A stretch of 15,120 nt of DNA from CAZFER01 sp964517495 (GCA_964517495.1 CAZFER010000106.1:1-15120), one strand, 5' to 3'. Positions 1-6,501 are shown, numbered from the stretch's first letter. Numbers and translations are program-made. Notes: generated by a model not told the origin, from the sequence alone.

Positions 1-1278
1 AAGACCGAAATCCCTGAGCGGGATAAGGCCGATGGTGCAAGATTTCTTGAATCAGATGGCATACGAACGCTGATTACCAGCGAAACAACTCGTCGCCGCG
101 CAGTCGTCAGCCTTCCTACTGGTGGCGGCAAGACTCTTGTGACGGTTGAGGCTGCAGTCCTGTATGTCCTCAAACCGGAAGGCACACAACGCAGCGTCAT
201 ATGGGTGGCGCAAACTGACGAACTCTGCGAGCAGGCCGTTCAGGCATTCCGTCAGGTCTGGCTCAATCTTGGCGCAAAAGGAACCGATCTGCGCATAGTT
301 CGTTTGTGGGGTGGTAATCCCAATCCGGCGATTCAAGAGCCGGACAAACCGGTCGTGATGGTTGCATCGATTCAAACGCTCAACAGTCGCATGGGTGTCG
401 ATGGGCTAGCTGGGCTGCGAACCCCGGGGTTGGTTGTAGTGGATGAGTGTCACCACGCCATCACACAAAGTTACACTAACCTTTTGCGCTTCCTCGACGC
501 TGAAACTCCAAAACCGGGTGCGCCTCCTAAAGATGAACCACCCATTCTCGGACTCAGCGCTACTCCATTTCGGACAGACGATAAAGAAAGTGGAAGGCTG
601 GCCCGGCGCTTCGACAGTCGATGGCTGCCCTCCGATCAGGAAAACCTTCACATACGTCTGCGTGAAGATGGTGTGCTTGCCAAAGTGGACAGCGAATCGC
701 TGGACAGCGGTATCGACCTGACGCCAGAAGAAATTGAGAGATTATCTAAAATTCCTAAACCGTGGGAAGGTCTTGATTTCGAGAACTTGCTTGAGGCCAT
801 CAACAAACGGCTTGCGGGTAGTAAACCGCGAAACGAGAAGATCGTAGAACTCATACGCAAAGCGGAAGAGCACGCCATTCTGCTTTTCGCCAACTCGGTT
901 CTTCATGCCGAAGAGATGGCGGTGCGGTTGAATCTGCAAAACATCCCTGCTGCTTGCGTTAGCGGACAAAGTTCTACTGCATCCCGGCGATACTTTCTGG
1001 ATAAGTTTAAGAGTGGCGAAATCCGAGTTCTCTGCAACCATACGGTTCTGAGCACCGGCTTCGATGCGCCAAAGACCGACATGATTCTCATTTCCCGTGC
1101 AATCTTCAGTCCAGTCCGCTTCATGCAAATGGTCGGGCGTGGCATGCGTGGCGAGAAGAACGGTGGGAAAACGAGATGCCGGATCGTGACCGTAATGGAC
1201 AACTTGGGTCGTTTTCAAAAACTGCATCCATATCATTATTGCCAGAGGTTTTTCGCTGAAGGCACGCGAAAAGTATAA
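1..1278 (+). CDS. SF2 DEAD/DEAH-box helicase, 3' part (5' end outside window)
   Basis: The frame is open from base 1, so the gene starts upstream; 425 codons are visible. Superfamily II motifs appear in order. Walker A LPTGGGKT is at visible residues 38-45 (bases 112-135). The DECH box lies in VVVDECHH at about residues 145-152. Motif III (SAT) is in GLSATPFR near residue 186. The second RecA-like domain has motif V (STGFDAP) and motif VI (QMVGRGMRG, with the arginine fingers). Family knowledge: this is an ATP-dependent nucleic-acid translocase of the SSL2/Res type, often found in restriction or defence proteins, and the product should be cytoplasmic. No nuclease domain is visible. The protein ends about 40 residues after motif VI with a HPYHYCQRFF segment. 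The stop lies 7 bases before an attC-like repeat, and GC is higher than in the central block. The substrate cannot be told. Confidence 0.85.
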   Translation, partial: KTEIPERDKADGARFLESDGIRTLITSETTRRRAVVSLPTGGGKTLVTVEAAVLYVLKPEGTQRSVIWVAQTDELCEQAVQAFRQVWLNLGAKGTDLRIVRLWGGNPNPAIQEPDKPVVMVASIQTLNSRMGVDGLAGLRTPGLVVVDECHHAITQSYTNLLRFLDAETPKPGAPPKDEPPILGLSATPFRTDDKESGRLARRFDSRWLPSDQENLHIRLREDGVLAKVDSESLDSGIDLTPEEIERLSKIPKPWEGLDFENLLEAINKRLAGSKPRNEKIVELIRKAEEHAILLFANSVLHAEEMAVRLNLQNIPAACVSGQSSTASRRYFLDKFKSGEIRVLCNHTVLSTGFDAPKTDMILISRAIFSPVRFMQMVGRGMRGEKNGGKTRCRIVTVMDNLGRFQKLHPYHYCQRFFAEGTRKV

Positions 1279-1282
1279 AAAT

Positions 1283-1345
1283 CATGTCTAACAACAGCAT
1301 GCAGCGGATGGCGTTGCGTGCCGCCGCTGATGCTGAGCATTCTGC
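1283..1345 (+). repeat. attC-like inverted repeat 1 (integron cassette recombination site, degenerate)
   Basis: Box GTCTAAC (1286-1292) matches the integron consensus RYYYAAC exactly. It is followed by arm CAGCATGCAGCGGATGGC (1295-1312), a 7-base loop and arm GCCGCCGCTGATGCTG (1320-1335). The arms pair except for an unpaired G (1301) and an internal mismatch, which is the extrahelical-base layout of attC sites. The expected closing GTTRRRY box is degenerate here (around ATTCTGC, 1339-1345). The site begins a few bases after the helicase stop and ends just before the next gene, as a cassette boundary would. Confidence 0.55.
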
Positions 1346-1348
1346 CAC

Positions 1349-1729
1349 ATGAATGAGCCCAACCCTTACTCCAGCCCTTCGCAACAGTCTTCCGCTGGCG
1401 ATAGCTCGCGTTCGACGGCTCTGCAATGGTTGGGGTGGGCAGTACTTTGCTCGATCGTCCACGGACTGCTCGTATGGTGGAGTGTCACGAACATCTCGAA
1501 GGGCGATTGGATAATGGAGGGGGGAGAGAGAACGTTGATAGAATCTGTTGCTGTAACGTTGGCAATTGTTCTCAATTTCCCCACATTGATAATCTGCAGA
1601 ATGTCTCAGCTGCCACCGCTCGCTTGCTTCTCTCCGCCGTTCTTGATTGCGAACAGTTGCCTGTGGGGGATGGCTTTGGCACTAATATTCACAAAAATGA
1701 TAAATAGACGAAACAAGAACGCAAAGTAA
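1349..1729 (+). CDS. Small predicted membrane protein, planctomycete-like cassette gene
   Basis: This is a 126-residue protein that I cannot assign to a functional family. It opens with NEPNPYSSPS; an Asn-Pro-Tyr-x-Ser-Pro opening is common in small planctomycete membrane proteins (from memory, not searched). Two or three hydrophobic stretches are visible: about residues 27-46 (LGWAVLCSIVHGLLVWWSV), 65-85 (VAVTLAIVLNFPTLIIC) and 93-115 (CFSPPFLIANSCLWGMALAL). The tail is basic (INRRNKNAK), consistent with an integral membrane protein with a cytoplasmic C-terminus. There is no clear Shine-Dalgarno and no own promoter. The gene sits alone between two attC-like repeats in the same orientation, which is the organisation of an integron gene cassette. 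The role is unknown. Confidence 0.6.
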   Translation: MNEPNPYSSPSQQSSAGDSSRSTALQWLGWAVLCSIVHGLLVWWSVTNISKGDWIMEGGERTLIESVAVTLAIVLNFPTLIICRMSQLPPLACFSPPFLIANSCLWGMALALIFTKMINRRNKNAK

Positions 1730-1751
1730 TCGAATTGCAAACGACAGGAAC

Positions 1752-1843
1752 GGCATAACAAAGCGGTGAACCGGAGCCGCTGATCACGCGGGTTTTGAAA
1801 TCATAGTTTCTTGGCGGCGGCCCGGTTACCGCAGCCGTTTCGC
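1752..1843 (+). repeat. attC-like inverted repeat 2 (best-formed of three)
   Basis: Box GCATAAC (1753-1759, one mismatch to RYYYAAC) is followed by arm GCGGTGAACCGGAGCCGC (1763-1780), a variable centre of about 33 bases, arm GCGGCGGCCCGGTTACCGC (1814-1832) and closing box GTTTCGC (1837-1843). The arms pair over 16 bases if two single bases in the left arm (G and A) are left unpaired. Such extrahelical bases are the strand-selection signal of true attC sites. The closing box is complementary to the first at 5 of 7 positions. The sequence strongly recalls the attC repeats I remember from planctomycete integrons. Confidence 0.65.
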
Positions 1844-1865
1844 CGTAATAAAAGGGAAACGAAAA

Positions 1866-2126
1866 ATGCCTGAAATAAGCCGGTTTTATGGTATAATTAT
1901 AGCTATGTTTTTCGATGATCATAACCCGCCGCATTTTCATGCACGATATGCTGGGGAGAAAGTTGCAATAGAAATAGAATCACTCCGGATTATAGAAGGC
2001 CACATTTCTCCACGAGCGCTGGGTCTTGTAATTGAGTGGGCGGCTCAGCATAGAAACGAACTTATGAATAATTGGGAGTTAGCGAAAAACAATCGAACCC
2101 CTATTAAAATTGAGCCATTGAAATAA
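1866..2126 (+). CDS. DUF4160 family protein
   Basis: This 86-residue protein matches the DUF4160 pattern as I know it. It opens MPEISRFYGIIIAMFF, followed by the signature DHNPPHFHARYAGEKVAIEIE (Asp-His-Asn-Pro-Pro-His-Phe-His) at about residues 18-38. It ends with a helix containing the conserved ALGLVIEWAAQHRNEL and NWELA. The His-rich segment suggests a metal or active site, but no reaction is established. Its stop lies 14 bases before a DUF2442 gene. This DUF4160-DUF2442 pair recurs in bacteria, often in cassette arrays and mobile regions, and is suspected to be toxin-antitoxin-like. A weak AAGGGAA element precedes the ATG. The pair lies between attC-like repeats 2 and 3. Confidence 0.88.
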   Translation: MPEISRFYGIIIAMFFDDHNPPHFHARYAGEKVAIEIESLRIIEGHISPRALGLVIEWAAQHRNELMNNWELAKNNRTPIKIEPLK

Positions 2127-2139
2127 GGGAGGTGAAGTC

Positions 2140-2439
2140 ATGCTGAAGGATGTAGTATCAGCAAATTATAAGGGTGGATATAAAATTGAATTGACATTCG
2201 AGGATGGTGCGACGGGAGTCATGGATTTCTCAAAATATTTGTCCAAAGGCGGCGTATTCGAAAAATTCAAGGACATAGAGTTTTTCAAAGACTTCAAAAT
2301 TAATGTGGAACTTGGGGTTATTACATGGAGAGACGAAGTCGATATTGCCCCGGAAACACTTTATGCCGAAGCAACGAATTCCCCTCTACCTGATTGGATG
2401 GACAATAAACAAGATTCTTCGGCGAACATGTCGCTTTAG
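2140..2439 (+). CDS. DUF2442 family protein, partner of the DUF4160 gene
   Basis: This 99-residue protein carries the DUF2442 (NE0471 N-terminal-like) fold signature. It has YKGGYKIELTFEDGATGVMDF near residues 10-30, GGVFEKFKD and FFKDFKINVELGVITWRDEVDIAPETLY near residues 37-75. The family is small and mostly beta, often found next to DUF4160 or toxin-like genes, where it is proposed to be the antitoxin-like partner. This role is inferred from gene neighbourhoods. A strong Shine-Dalgarno, GGGAGGTG, lies 6 bases before the ATG and fixes the start. The last codons run into the third attC-like repeat, so the cassette is tightly packed. The tail after TLYAEA may partly derive from cassette-boundary sequence. 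Confidence 0.88.
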   Translation: MLKDVVSANYKGGYKIELTFEDGATGVMDFSKYLSKGGVFEKFKDIEFFKDFKINVELGVITWRDEVDIAPETLYAEATNSPLPDWMDNKQDSSANMSL

Positions 2440-2478
2440 CCGACCTCGTAAACTCGGCGGCTGAGCTTTTCGTTAGGA
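2421..2478 (+). repeat. attC-like inverted repeat 3; end of the cassette array
   Basis: Closing box GTTAGGA (2472-2478) matches GTTRRRY at 6 of 7 positions. It follows a stem of GCTTTAGCCGACC (2433-2445) with GGCGGCTGAGC (2456-2466) around a short loop, again with an unpaired A. The opening box is weak (GGCGAAC, only the AAC conserved) and overlaps the 3' end of the DUF2442 gene. The hairpin could also serve as a transcription terminator. At this box the sequence changes from the + strand cassette genes to the - strand replication genes. Confidence 0.5.
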
Positions 2479-2895
2479 GTTAAAGAATATATCCCGATCC
2501 TTTTGCTCTTTTGGCGCATCTTTGCGTTCAATGAATTGCTGTGATATCTCTGCTAATCGAAGCAGAGACCTTCTGAAGCGATTCGAGAATATCCAGCCCT
2601 CCCGGTAGCCATAGCGCTTATTAAAACGAGATACATGATCGATGAATCCCAGACGACGGAGTTTCGAGCGAACTGTTTCCAAAGTGCGCTCAGAGAACTC
2701 GTATTTCTCGGTTATAGGTGCAAGAACTGGAAGAAATCCCTCTTTGGAGTATTTGAGCTCAATAAATATGGCCAGGAATACACGCTGGTGATTCTTGTTC
2801 CTAGGGAATAGGATCTCGGCAAACTCGTCCAATCCTTCGATACGGGCAATCCGGTTATAATTCAGTTCGACTTTTGTGCTCGGCGTCTTTTTCAC
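2473..2895 (-). CDS. Winged-helix protein of the Orc1/Cdc6 gene cluster (unknown function)
   Basis: This is a 140-residue protein of no recognised family. Residues about 30-105 look like a winged helix: a hydrophobic first helix (QRVFLAIFIELKY), a helix-turn-helix-like segment (APITEKYEFSERTLETVRSKLRRLGFI) and a Tyr/Gly-rich wing (RYGYREGWIFS). A second basic helix (NRFRRSLLRLAEISQQFI) and a charged tail follow, suggesting DNA binding. The start is GTG at 2895, because an in-frame stop lies 9 bases upstream; AGGGG is directly adjacent. It is the last of four genes on this strand and is separated from the third by 207 bases, so operon membership is likely but unproven. Its stop codon falls inside the GTTAGG box of attC-like repeat 3, so the native C-terminus may have been replaced by an insertion there. 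Confidence 0.6.
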   Translation of the reverse strand: MKKTPSTKVELNYNRIARIEGLDEFAEILFPRNKNHQRVFLAIFIELKYSKEGFLPVLAPITEKYEFSERTLETVRSKLRRLGFIDHVSRFNKRYGYREGWIFSNRFRRSLLRLAEISQQFIERKDAPKEQKDRDIFFNS

Positions 2896-3102
2896 CCCTG
2901 CTTATTGAATCAAAACAGGCCATCTCTTGAGCAAAACATGAATTTCCCAATGTTAAAATTTATGCATTTCCTGGTGCCTAATATATCCGAAATTGTATAC
3001 CACCAAAAACCATGCGATTCCGTGCGCTTGGTGCTCATGAAGCTGCATTCTTGGCCCGATCCGTGTACGGTCTATGGCAATGAGTTGGAAAATTGAGCTC
3101 CT
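2896..3102. other. Intergenic gap in the minus-strand cluster
   Basis: This 207-base gap lies between the third and fourth minus-strand genes. A 63-codon frame exists on the + strand, but its product has no recognisable pattern and no ribosome binding site. I see no clear promoter, hairpin or RNA gene. Confidence 0.4.
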
Positions 3103-3522
3103 TTATAAATCTTTGGCGGAGGGTAAATCCCTTGTCAATGTATTTGGCTCTGATTTCGCCGGTTCATGGCCGAGTTGTCGTCGGGGAAACTCGGTTTTAA
3201 CGAGATTTTCAACTTTTTGACTTAGTTCATATCGTTGCCTGGCAATAGCCAAGGCTTTAGAGCGCAATTCAGTCCCAAAATTAGATTCTATCCAAAGGAT
3301 AGCGAGATATGATTCCACATAGATTTGGCTGAAAATGCGCTGAAATCTCCATCTAACGCCCTGCCTGGATAACCGAAAGGCTGACTCTATGCGGTCCCCA
3401 TAATTCTGCCTGAGTACAAGATGCTTGATCCCATCCTCGGCTAACTCGATCCACAATGCTTTCTCATCCATGAGCGTACGCAACCGCTCCAGGAATTCTT
3501 TATCCTTCTGCGTAAGCTTCAT
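3103..3522 (-). CDS. Small charged protein, third gene of the Cdc6 operon (unknown)
   Basis: This is a 139-residue, largely helical and basic protein that I do not recognise. It opens MKLTQKDKEFLERLRTLMDEKAL, has a central segment rich in Arg and aromatic residues (RLSRQGVRWRFQRIFSQIYVESYLAILWIE) and a Lys/Pro-rich tail. The mixture suggests a nucleic-acid or protein-binding accessory factor, but this is only an inference. The ATG at 3522 is supported by GGTGAGG five bases upstream, which lies inside the end of the preceding zinc-ribbon gene. The two reading frames overlap by 23 bases, indicating translational coupling. A 1:1 linkage with the initiator and zinc-ribbon genes points to replication or maintenance of the replicon. 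Confidence 0.65.
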   Translation of the reverse strand: MKLTQKDKEFLERLRTLMDEKALWIELAEDGIKHLVLRQNYGDRIESAFRLSRQGVRWRFQRIFSQIYVESYLAILWIESNFGTELRSKALAIARQRYELSQKVENLVKTEFPRRQLGHEPAKSEPNTLTRDLPSAKDL

Positions 3523-4279
3523 GCTGCCTCACCAGAATGTCATCCCCTTGCTGGAGTAAATCCACTTCACGTTCGTGCTCCATAAAGATCAGGGTGATAA
3601 AGCGCCGTGTGCGGTCCTTGCGTATATTCTTGTGAAGGGGCTGAAAAGCCGAAAACCAGACAGCACTGCTTTCAAGCAGTTCCAGCATAGTAATGCGGTA
3701 CGATTCCATTATGAAAGGATCATCCTCGGGTTGGAAAATCGGTTCAACCCTTGGTACAGATCCGATAAACTCATTCAAAACTCTGTCTAACTCGGTCATT
3801 ACATGATTGGAATACTCAGATTCCAACATCAGAGAATCCGAGCGAGTACCGGCCAGCAAACGTTTGAGTTCTTCCTGATTCTTTTGTTTGCGTTCCCTCG
3901 ATTCCTGCATCTTGGTTTTAAAATAATCCAGATCAAACAAGCGCTCATCAAACAAAAACCGGGAACGAACCGGCTTACCGCATTCCCGGCACACGTAATG
4001 CAGCACTTTCCTCTTTAGATTTGCCCCGCAGCATGAGCTCTTTTGAAACACAATCGTGGGATCAAACTCGGCTCCACATGAACATACAGCATGACCGGGA
4101 GCCGAGGATACGAGTTTCCCAGTACACTTTAGGCATTTATAAATGCTGTAGAGCACTTCGAAGTAAAACGCTTTGGCTAATTCCTTATAGGAGCCGACCT
4201 TATTCTGTATTTGGTTTGCAGCACATCGCAGAGAACCCTGAAACGTGTCATGGAGAGTTTGAGTGTCCATTCTGATCAC
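3500..4279 (-). CDS. Double zinc-ribbon protein coupled to Orc1/Cdc6
   Basis: This is a 259-residue protein of unknown family. Eight cysteines near residues 49-100 form two four-Cys sets. The first is CLKC with CSC about 14 residues later; the second is an adjacent CC pair with CREC about 13 residues later. This fits two zinc ribbons or one binuclear knuckle. A helical, highly charged region follows (QESRERKQKNQEELKRLL, probably coiled coil), then a helical C-terminal half ending with an Arg-rich patch (NIRKDRTRRF). I take the GTG at 4279 as start: it overlaps the cdc6 stop as GTGA, and GGAG lies 7 bases upstream. An ATG nine bases further in is the alternative. It probably binds DNA or the initiator, by inference from context. 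Confidence 0.7.
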   Translation of the reverse strand: MIRMDTQTLHDTFQGSLRCAANQIQNKVGSYKELAKAFYFEVLYSIYKCLKCTGKLVSSAPGHAVCSCGAEFDPTIVFQKSSCCGANLKRKVLHYVCRECGKPVRSRFLFDERLFDLDYFKTKMQESRERKQKNQEELKRLLAGTRSDSLMLESEYSNHVMTELDRVLNEFIGSVPRVEPIFQPEDDPFIMESYRITMLELLESSAVWFSAFQPLHKNIRKDRTRRFITLIFMEHEREVDLLQQGDDILVRQHEAYAEG

Positions 4280-5529
4280 CAATATTCTCCATTCAGTAAT
4301 TCTTGAACAATGTTTTCCGATAACGATCCCGAGATTTGCCTGCTCATACCATAGCGCCCCATGGTAACCACACGGGCGTTGATGAGCCCGTATACATCAA
4401 GAAAACTCACCATATGGGAAAACCTGCGCTGCGTGAGCTGTCGGTTGGAGTATTGATCGCATAACGACCGGTAATACTCATAGACCTGGCCAGTGGTAAG
4501 CCGTTTGCCTTCCTTGCTCAACGCTTTATAACAAGCTTCCAGTGTGATTTTCTGGTGCTCTGCTAAAGACTTGATCAATTCAGTGGTTTTGTCAGTCTCT
4601 AGTGAGAATTCAGCATCATCTACTTCTTGTACGCCCAGTATTCCGGTTGTTTCCTCTGCTATTTTTGCCGCTTTGGCCAGCAGTTCCACTGCTTTTCTGG
4701 CATCCCCATTTTCCCGGGAGGCATAGGCAGCGATCTTCTTGATGGCGGCCTCCTGGACCTTCTCGGTTTTTAGAGCTTTTTGCACTCTCAAATGGAGGAT
4801 TTCCACTAGATCCATTGCATCGTAGGGCTCAAAGATCACATCATTTTTCTTCAAAACTGAGAGTATTCTCGGATCAATAGAGCGGTCCCATTCAATCCGG
4901 TTGGTGAGAAATACATAAAAAATCTGTGCTTTCACCTGGAGAGGCAGGGTCTTGGCAAGAAAGGCGTAAAACGCATCTGCATCCGCTTTGATGTTGTCCA
5001 CTTCATCCAGAATAATACCTACCACTCCTTCGTATTTGTACAGCGCTTCAATCACCAAATTCTGCATGTGATTTAAGGCAATGCCTTTGCGGTACCGGCG
5101 CATGGATTCATTCAAAGAACACCCGATCAAATTCAACGCGCTGAATCCGGTATGCCTGGAAGTTAAATCCACATAGGAATACCTGAACGGGATTTTTTTC
5201 TGATTACACATGGAAGCTAAGGCTGAAAGCACATGCAGGCACGTCACTGATTTGCCTGCACCGGATGGGCCATAGATCAGGAGATTGGAAGGACAATTGC
5301 CCCCCAACAAGCAGGAGAGCATTTTCGCGATCCGTTCGATTTGTTTGATACGGATTTTCTCATGGTAGACCTTATCGATGATGGGAAGCCGGTCTGTACC
5401 CATGAGATTTTCATCGTTCAACAGCTCGTAATTGGTAATGATCTTCTTTTTAGAGGTCTTGTCGTACATCCTTTGTAATAATGCATTGGTTCCAGAAGCG
5501 TGTATTTCCTCCGGATAGATTTTGGACAT
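4276..5529 (-). CDS. cdc6: Orc1/Cdc6-type AAA+ replication initiator
   Basis: This 417-residue protein has the full archaeal Orc1/Cdc6 layout: Walker A GPSGAGKS (87-94), Walker B IILDEVDN (172-179), a sensor-1-like FLTN (207-210) and sensor-2/lid motif ENGDARKAVELLAKAAKIAE (residues 273-292, Arg 278), then a C-terminal winged-helix domain (about 320-417). In archaea this ATPase binds origin recognition boxes and loads MCM. The length agrees with the family. The ATG at 5529 has no Shine-Dalgarno, but a TATA-like element lies about 26 bases upstream, as in leaderless archaeal genes. It heads an operon with two overlapping genes and faces a repeat-bearing, AT-rich intergenic region. Orc1/Cdc6 genes are also known on archaeal plasmids and viruses and rarely in bacteria, so chromosomal versus plasmid location is open. 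Confidence 0.9.
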   Translation of the reverse strand: MSKIYPEEIHASGTNALLQRMYDKTSKKKIITNYELLNDENLMGTDRLPIIDKVYHEKIRIKQIERIAKMLSCLLGGNCPSNLLIYGPSGAGKSVTCLHVLSALASMCNQKKIPFRYSYVDLTSRHTGFSALNLIGCSLNESMRRYRKGIALNHMQNLVIEALYKYEGVVGIILDEVDNIKADADAFYAFLAKTLPLQVKAQIFYVFLTNRIEWDRSIDPRILSVLKKNDVIFEPYDAMDLVEILHLRVQKALKTEKVQEAAIKKIAAYASRENGDARKAVELLAKAAKIAEETTGILGVQEVDDAEFSLETDKTTELIKSLAEHQKITLEACYKALSKEGKRLTTGQVYEYYRSLCDQYSNRQLTQRRFSHMVSFLDVYGLINARVVTMGRYGMSRQISGSLSENIVQELLNGEYW

Positions 5530-5550
5530 GAAGCACTGGATGCATAGGAA

Positions 5551-5566
5551 CTATTTATGGTTTTGT
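5551..5566 (-). promoter_or_regulatory. Archaeal-type TATA promoter for the cdc6 operon
   Basis: On the minus strand CATAAATAG (5559-5551) is preceded by an A-rich CAAAAC stretch that could be the BRE. Its centre lies about 26 bases before the A of the cdc6 ATG, which would place transcription start at or near the start codon (a leaderless mRNA). No ribosome binding site is present, in agreement. Confidence 0.6.
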
Positions 5567-5603
5567 ATTCACTGTGGAGTAGAGCCGGTAAACTGTGAGG
5601 AGA

Positions 5604-5616
5604 TTTCCTGTCGAAC
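5604..5616 (+). repeat. ORB-like repeat copy 1
   Basis: TTTCCTGTCGAAC. It shares an 11-base core, with one difference, with copies at 5771 and 5804. It lies on the cdc6-proximal side of the AT-rich stretch. Confidence 0.5.
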
Positions 5617-5770
5617 TCTAAAATGTGTTGTGGATGTGTTCTCTTTTTCCTTTCTATATATATTATCAATATTGAAAATAAATAATAATAAAGGAGCATT
5701 TAAAACCGTTTCAACTTTGAAGTAACAACAGAATTGATTTCTAAAACAAACACGAATTGCAAAAATCCAT

Positions 5771-5814
5771 CTCGACAGGAAACGTACTCTCAGTTCGATA
5801 CACTTCCTGTCGAG
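5771..5814. repeat. Inverted pair of ORB-like repeats (copies 2 and 3)
   Basis: CTCGACAGGAA (5771-5781) and its exact reverse complement TTCCTGTCGAG (5804-5814) are separated by 22 bases. They lie about 100 bases before the start of the divergent gene. They could be binding sites for the initiator or for a regulator of that gene. Confidence 0.6.
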
Positions 5815-5873
5815 CATCAGTCAGAAAGTTTCATGTGGAGAGGCTTCAAAGCAAAGCAATCAAAAACAAAACA

Positions 5874-5881
5874 TTATTATA
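5874..5881 (+). promoter_or_regulatory. TATA element of the coiled-coil/HTH gene
   Basis: TTATTATA is centred about 27 bases before ATG 5905, with an A-rich BRE-like stretch just upstream. The spacing fits a leaderless archaeal transcript and supports 5905 as the true start. Confidence 0.6.
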
Positions 5882-5904
5882 CTGGATATACTCGGATTCC
5901 TCGT

Positions 5905-6501
5905 ATGGGCATTTTTGATTGGTTGATACGAAAATTCCGAGAATCAGAAGAAACCAATAATCTTAACGCAACTATCTCCCAAACTGCTCCCGTTTCATTT
6001 ATGATGCAACTGCAAAATAAATCCATACAACAATTCCAACAGAATCGTGACTTTCTTTACGGTCTCCTTTTCGGCTCTTTTAAAACTGACTTCGATGCCA
6101 TCAAAAATAAACTCGGCAGCATCCATACTGATTTATCCGAGAACCACTCCATCATACTCGGTCAAACCGATAAAAAACACAACGAACTGATCGGCCTCCT
6201 TGGTGAGCACCGGGAACAACTCGGTCAGTTCATCGAGAAAGCCGAGCAGCATCTCAAACAAGCCAATCTTCCCAAAACTATCAGCAAAGATCTCAGAGAA
6301 AACCTCAAAGCCGCCAAACTCAGCCTCCGCCAAGCTGAAATCTATGAAATCGCTCAGGGCAGCAAGCTGATTACTGCAAAGCAGATTGCTAAGCAACTTA
6401 AAATCGCTGAAAATACAGCAACTGAACATTTGAGGAAATTGGAAAAGAATGGATTTTTGAACAGAAAAAAGAGAGGAGTATATACAATGAAAGAACTTTA
6501 A
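5905..6501 (+). CDS. Coiled-coil protein with C-terminal winged helix
   Basis: The 198-residue product starts with an amphipathic segment (MGIFDWLIRKF) that may bind membrane or protein. It continues with a long coiled coil with regularly spaced charged and hydrophobic residues (about 45-140, for example LGEHREQLGQFIEKAEQHL). The C-terminus is a winged helix: ITAKQIAKQLKIAENTATEHLRKLEKNGFL, then a basic wing RKKRGVY. The fold resembles MarR/TrmB-like DNA-binding domains. The frame is open back to 5734, but I reject that start because the extra residues cover the ORB-like repeats and the TATA element, and a leaderless start at 5905 fits. Divergent to cdc6, it may be a partition, segregation or regulatory protein; no known family is recognised. 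Confidence 0.75.
   Translation: MGIFDWLIRKFRESEETNNLNATISQTAPVSFMMQLQNKSIQQFQQNRDFLYGLLFGSFKTDFDAIKNKLGSIHTDLSENHSIILGQTDKKHNELIGLLGEHREQLGQFIEKAEQHLKQANLPKTISKDLRENLKAAKLSLRQAEIYEIAQGSKLITAKQIAKQLKIAENTATEHLRKLEKNGFLNRKKRGVYTMKEL

Larger units (their letters stand above)
5530..5904. other. Candidate replication origin: AT-rich divergent intergenic region with ORB-like repeats
   Basis: This 375-base region lies between the divergent cdc6 and coiled-coil/HTH genes. It holds three copies of TTCCTGTCGA(A/G): 5605-5615 (+), 5771-5781 (inverted, CTCGACAGGAA) and 5804-5814 (+). A very AT-rich stretch lies between the first copy and the other two (about 5640-5713, including TATATATATTATCAATATTG), like a DNA unwinding element. 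Archaeal Orc1/Cdc6 proteins often bind ORB repeats next to their own gene. The core here resembles the published mini-ORB (TTCCAGTGGAAAC) in part only, and no G-string is seen. Confidence 0.55.

Noticed and set aside
2433..2466. Simple rho-independent terminator after the DUF2442 gene
   Set aside because: The stem has an extrahelical base and is followed by GTTAGGA, not a T-run, so an attC-like site explains it better. A dual role is possible.
2905..3096. 63-residue frame on the + strand between the third and fourth genes of the cdc6 cluster
   Set aside because: No RBS, no promoter at a sensible distance and no protein pattern. It is convergent into the minus-strand genes.
4021..4726. Short + strand frames inside the zinc-ribbon and cdc6 genes
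   Set aside because: These are shadows of the strongly supported minus-strand genes.
5734..5904. N-terminal extension of the coiled-coil/winged-helix gene (start at 5734)
   Set aside because: The extra 57 residues cover the inverted ORB-like repeats and the TATA element and look like translated intergenic DNA. ATG 5905 has a promoter at leaderless distance.
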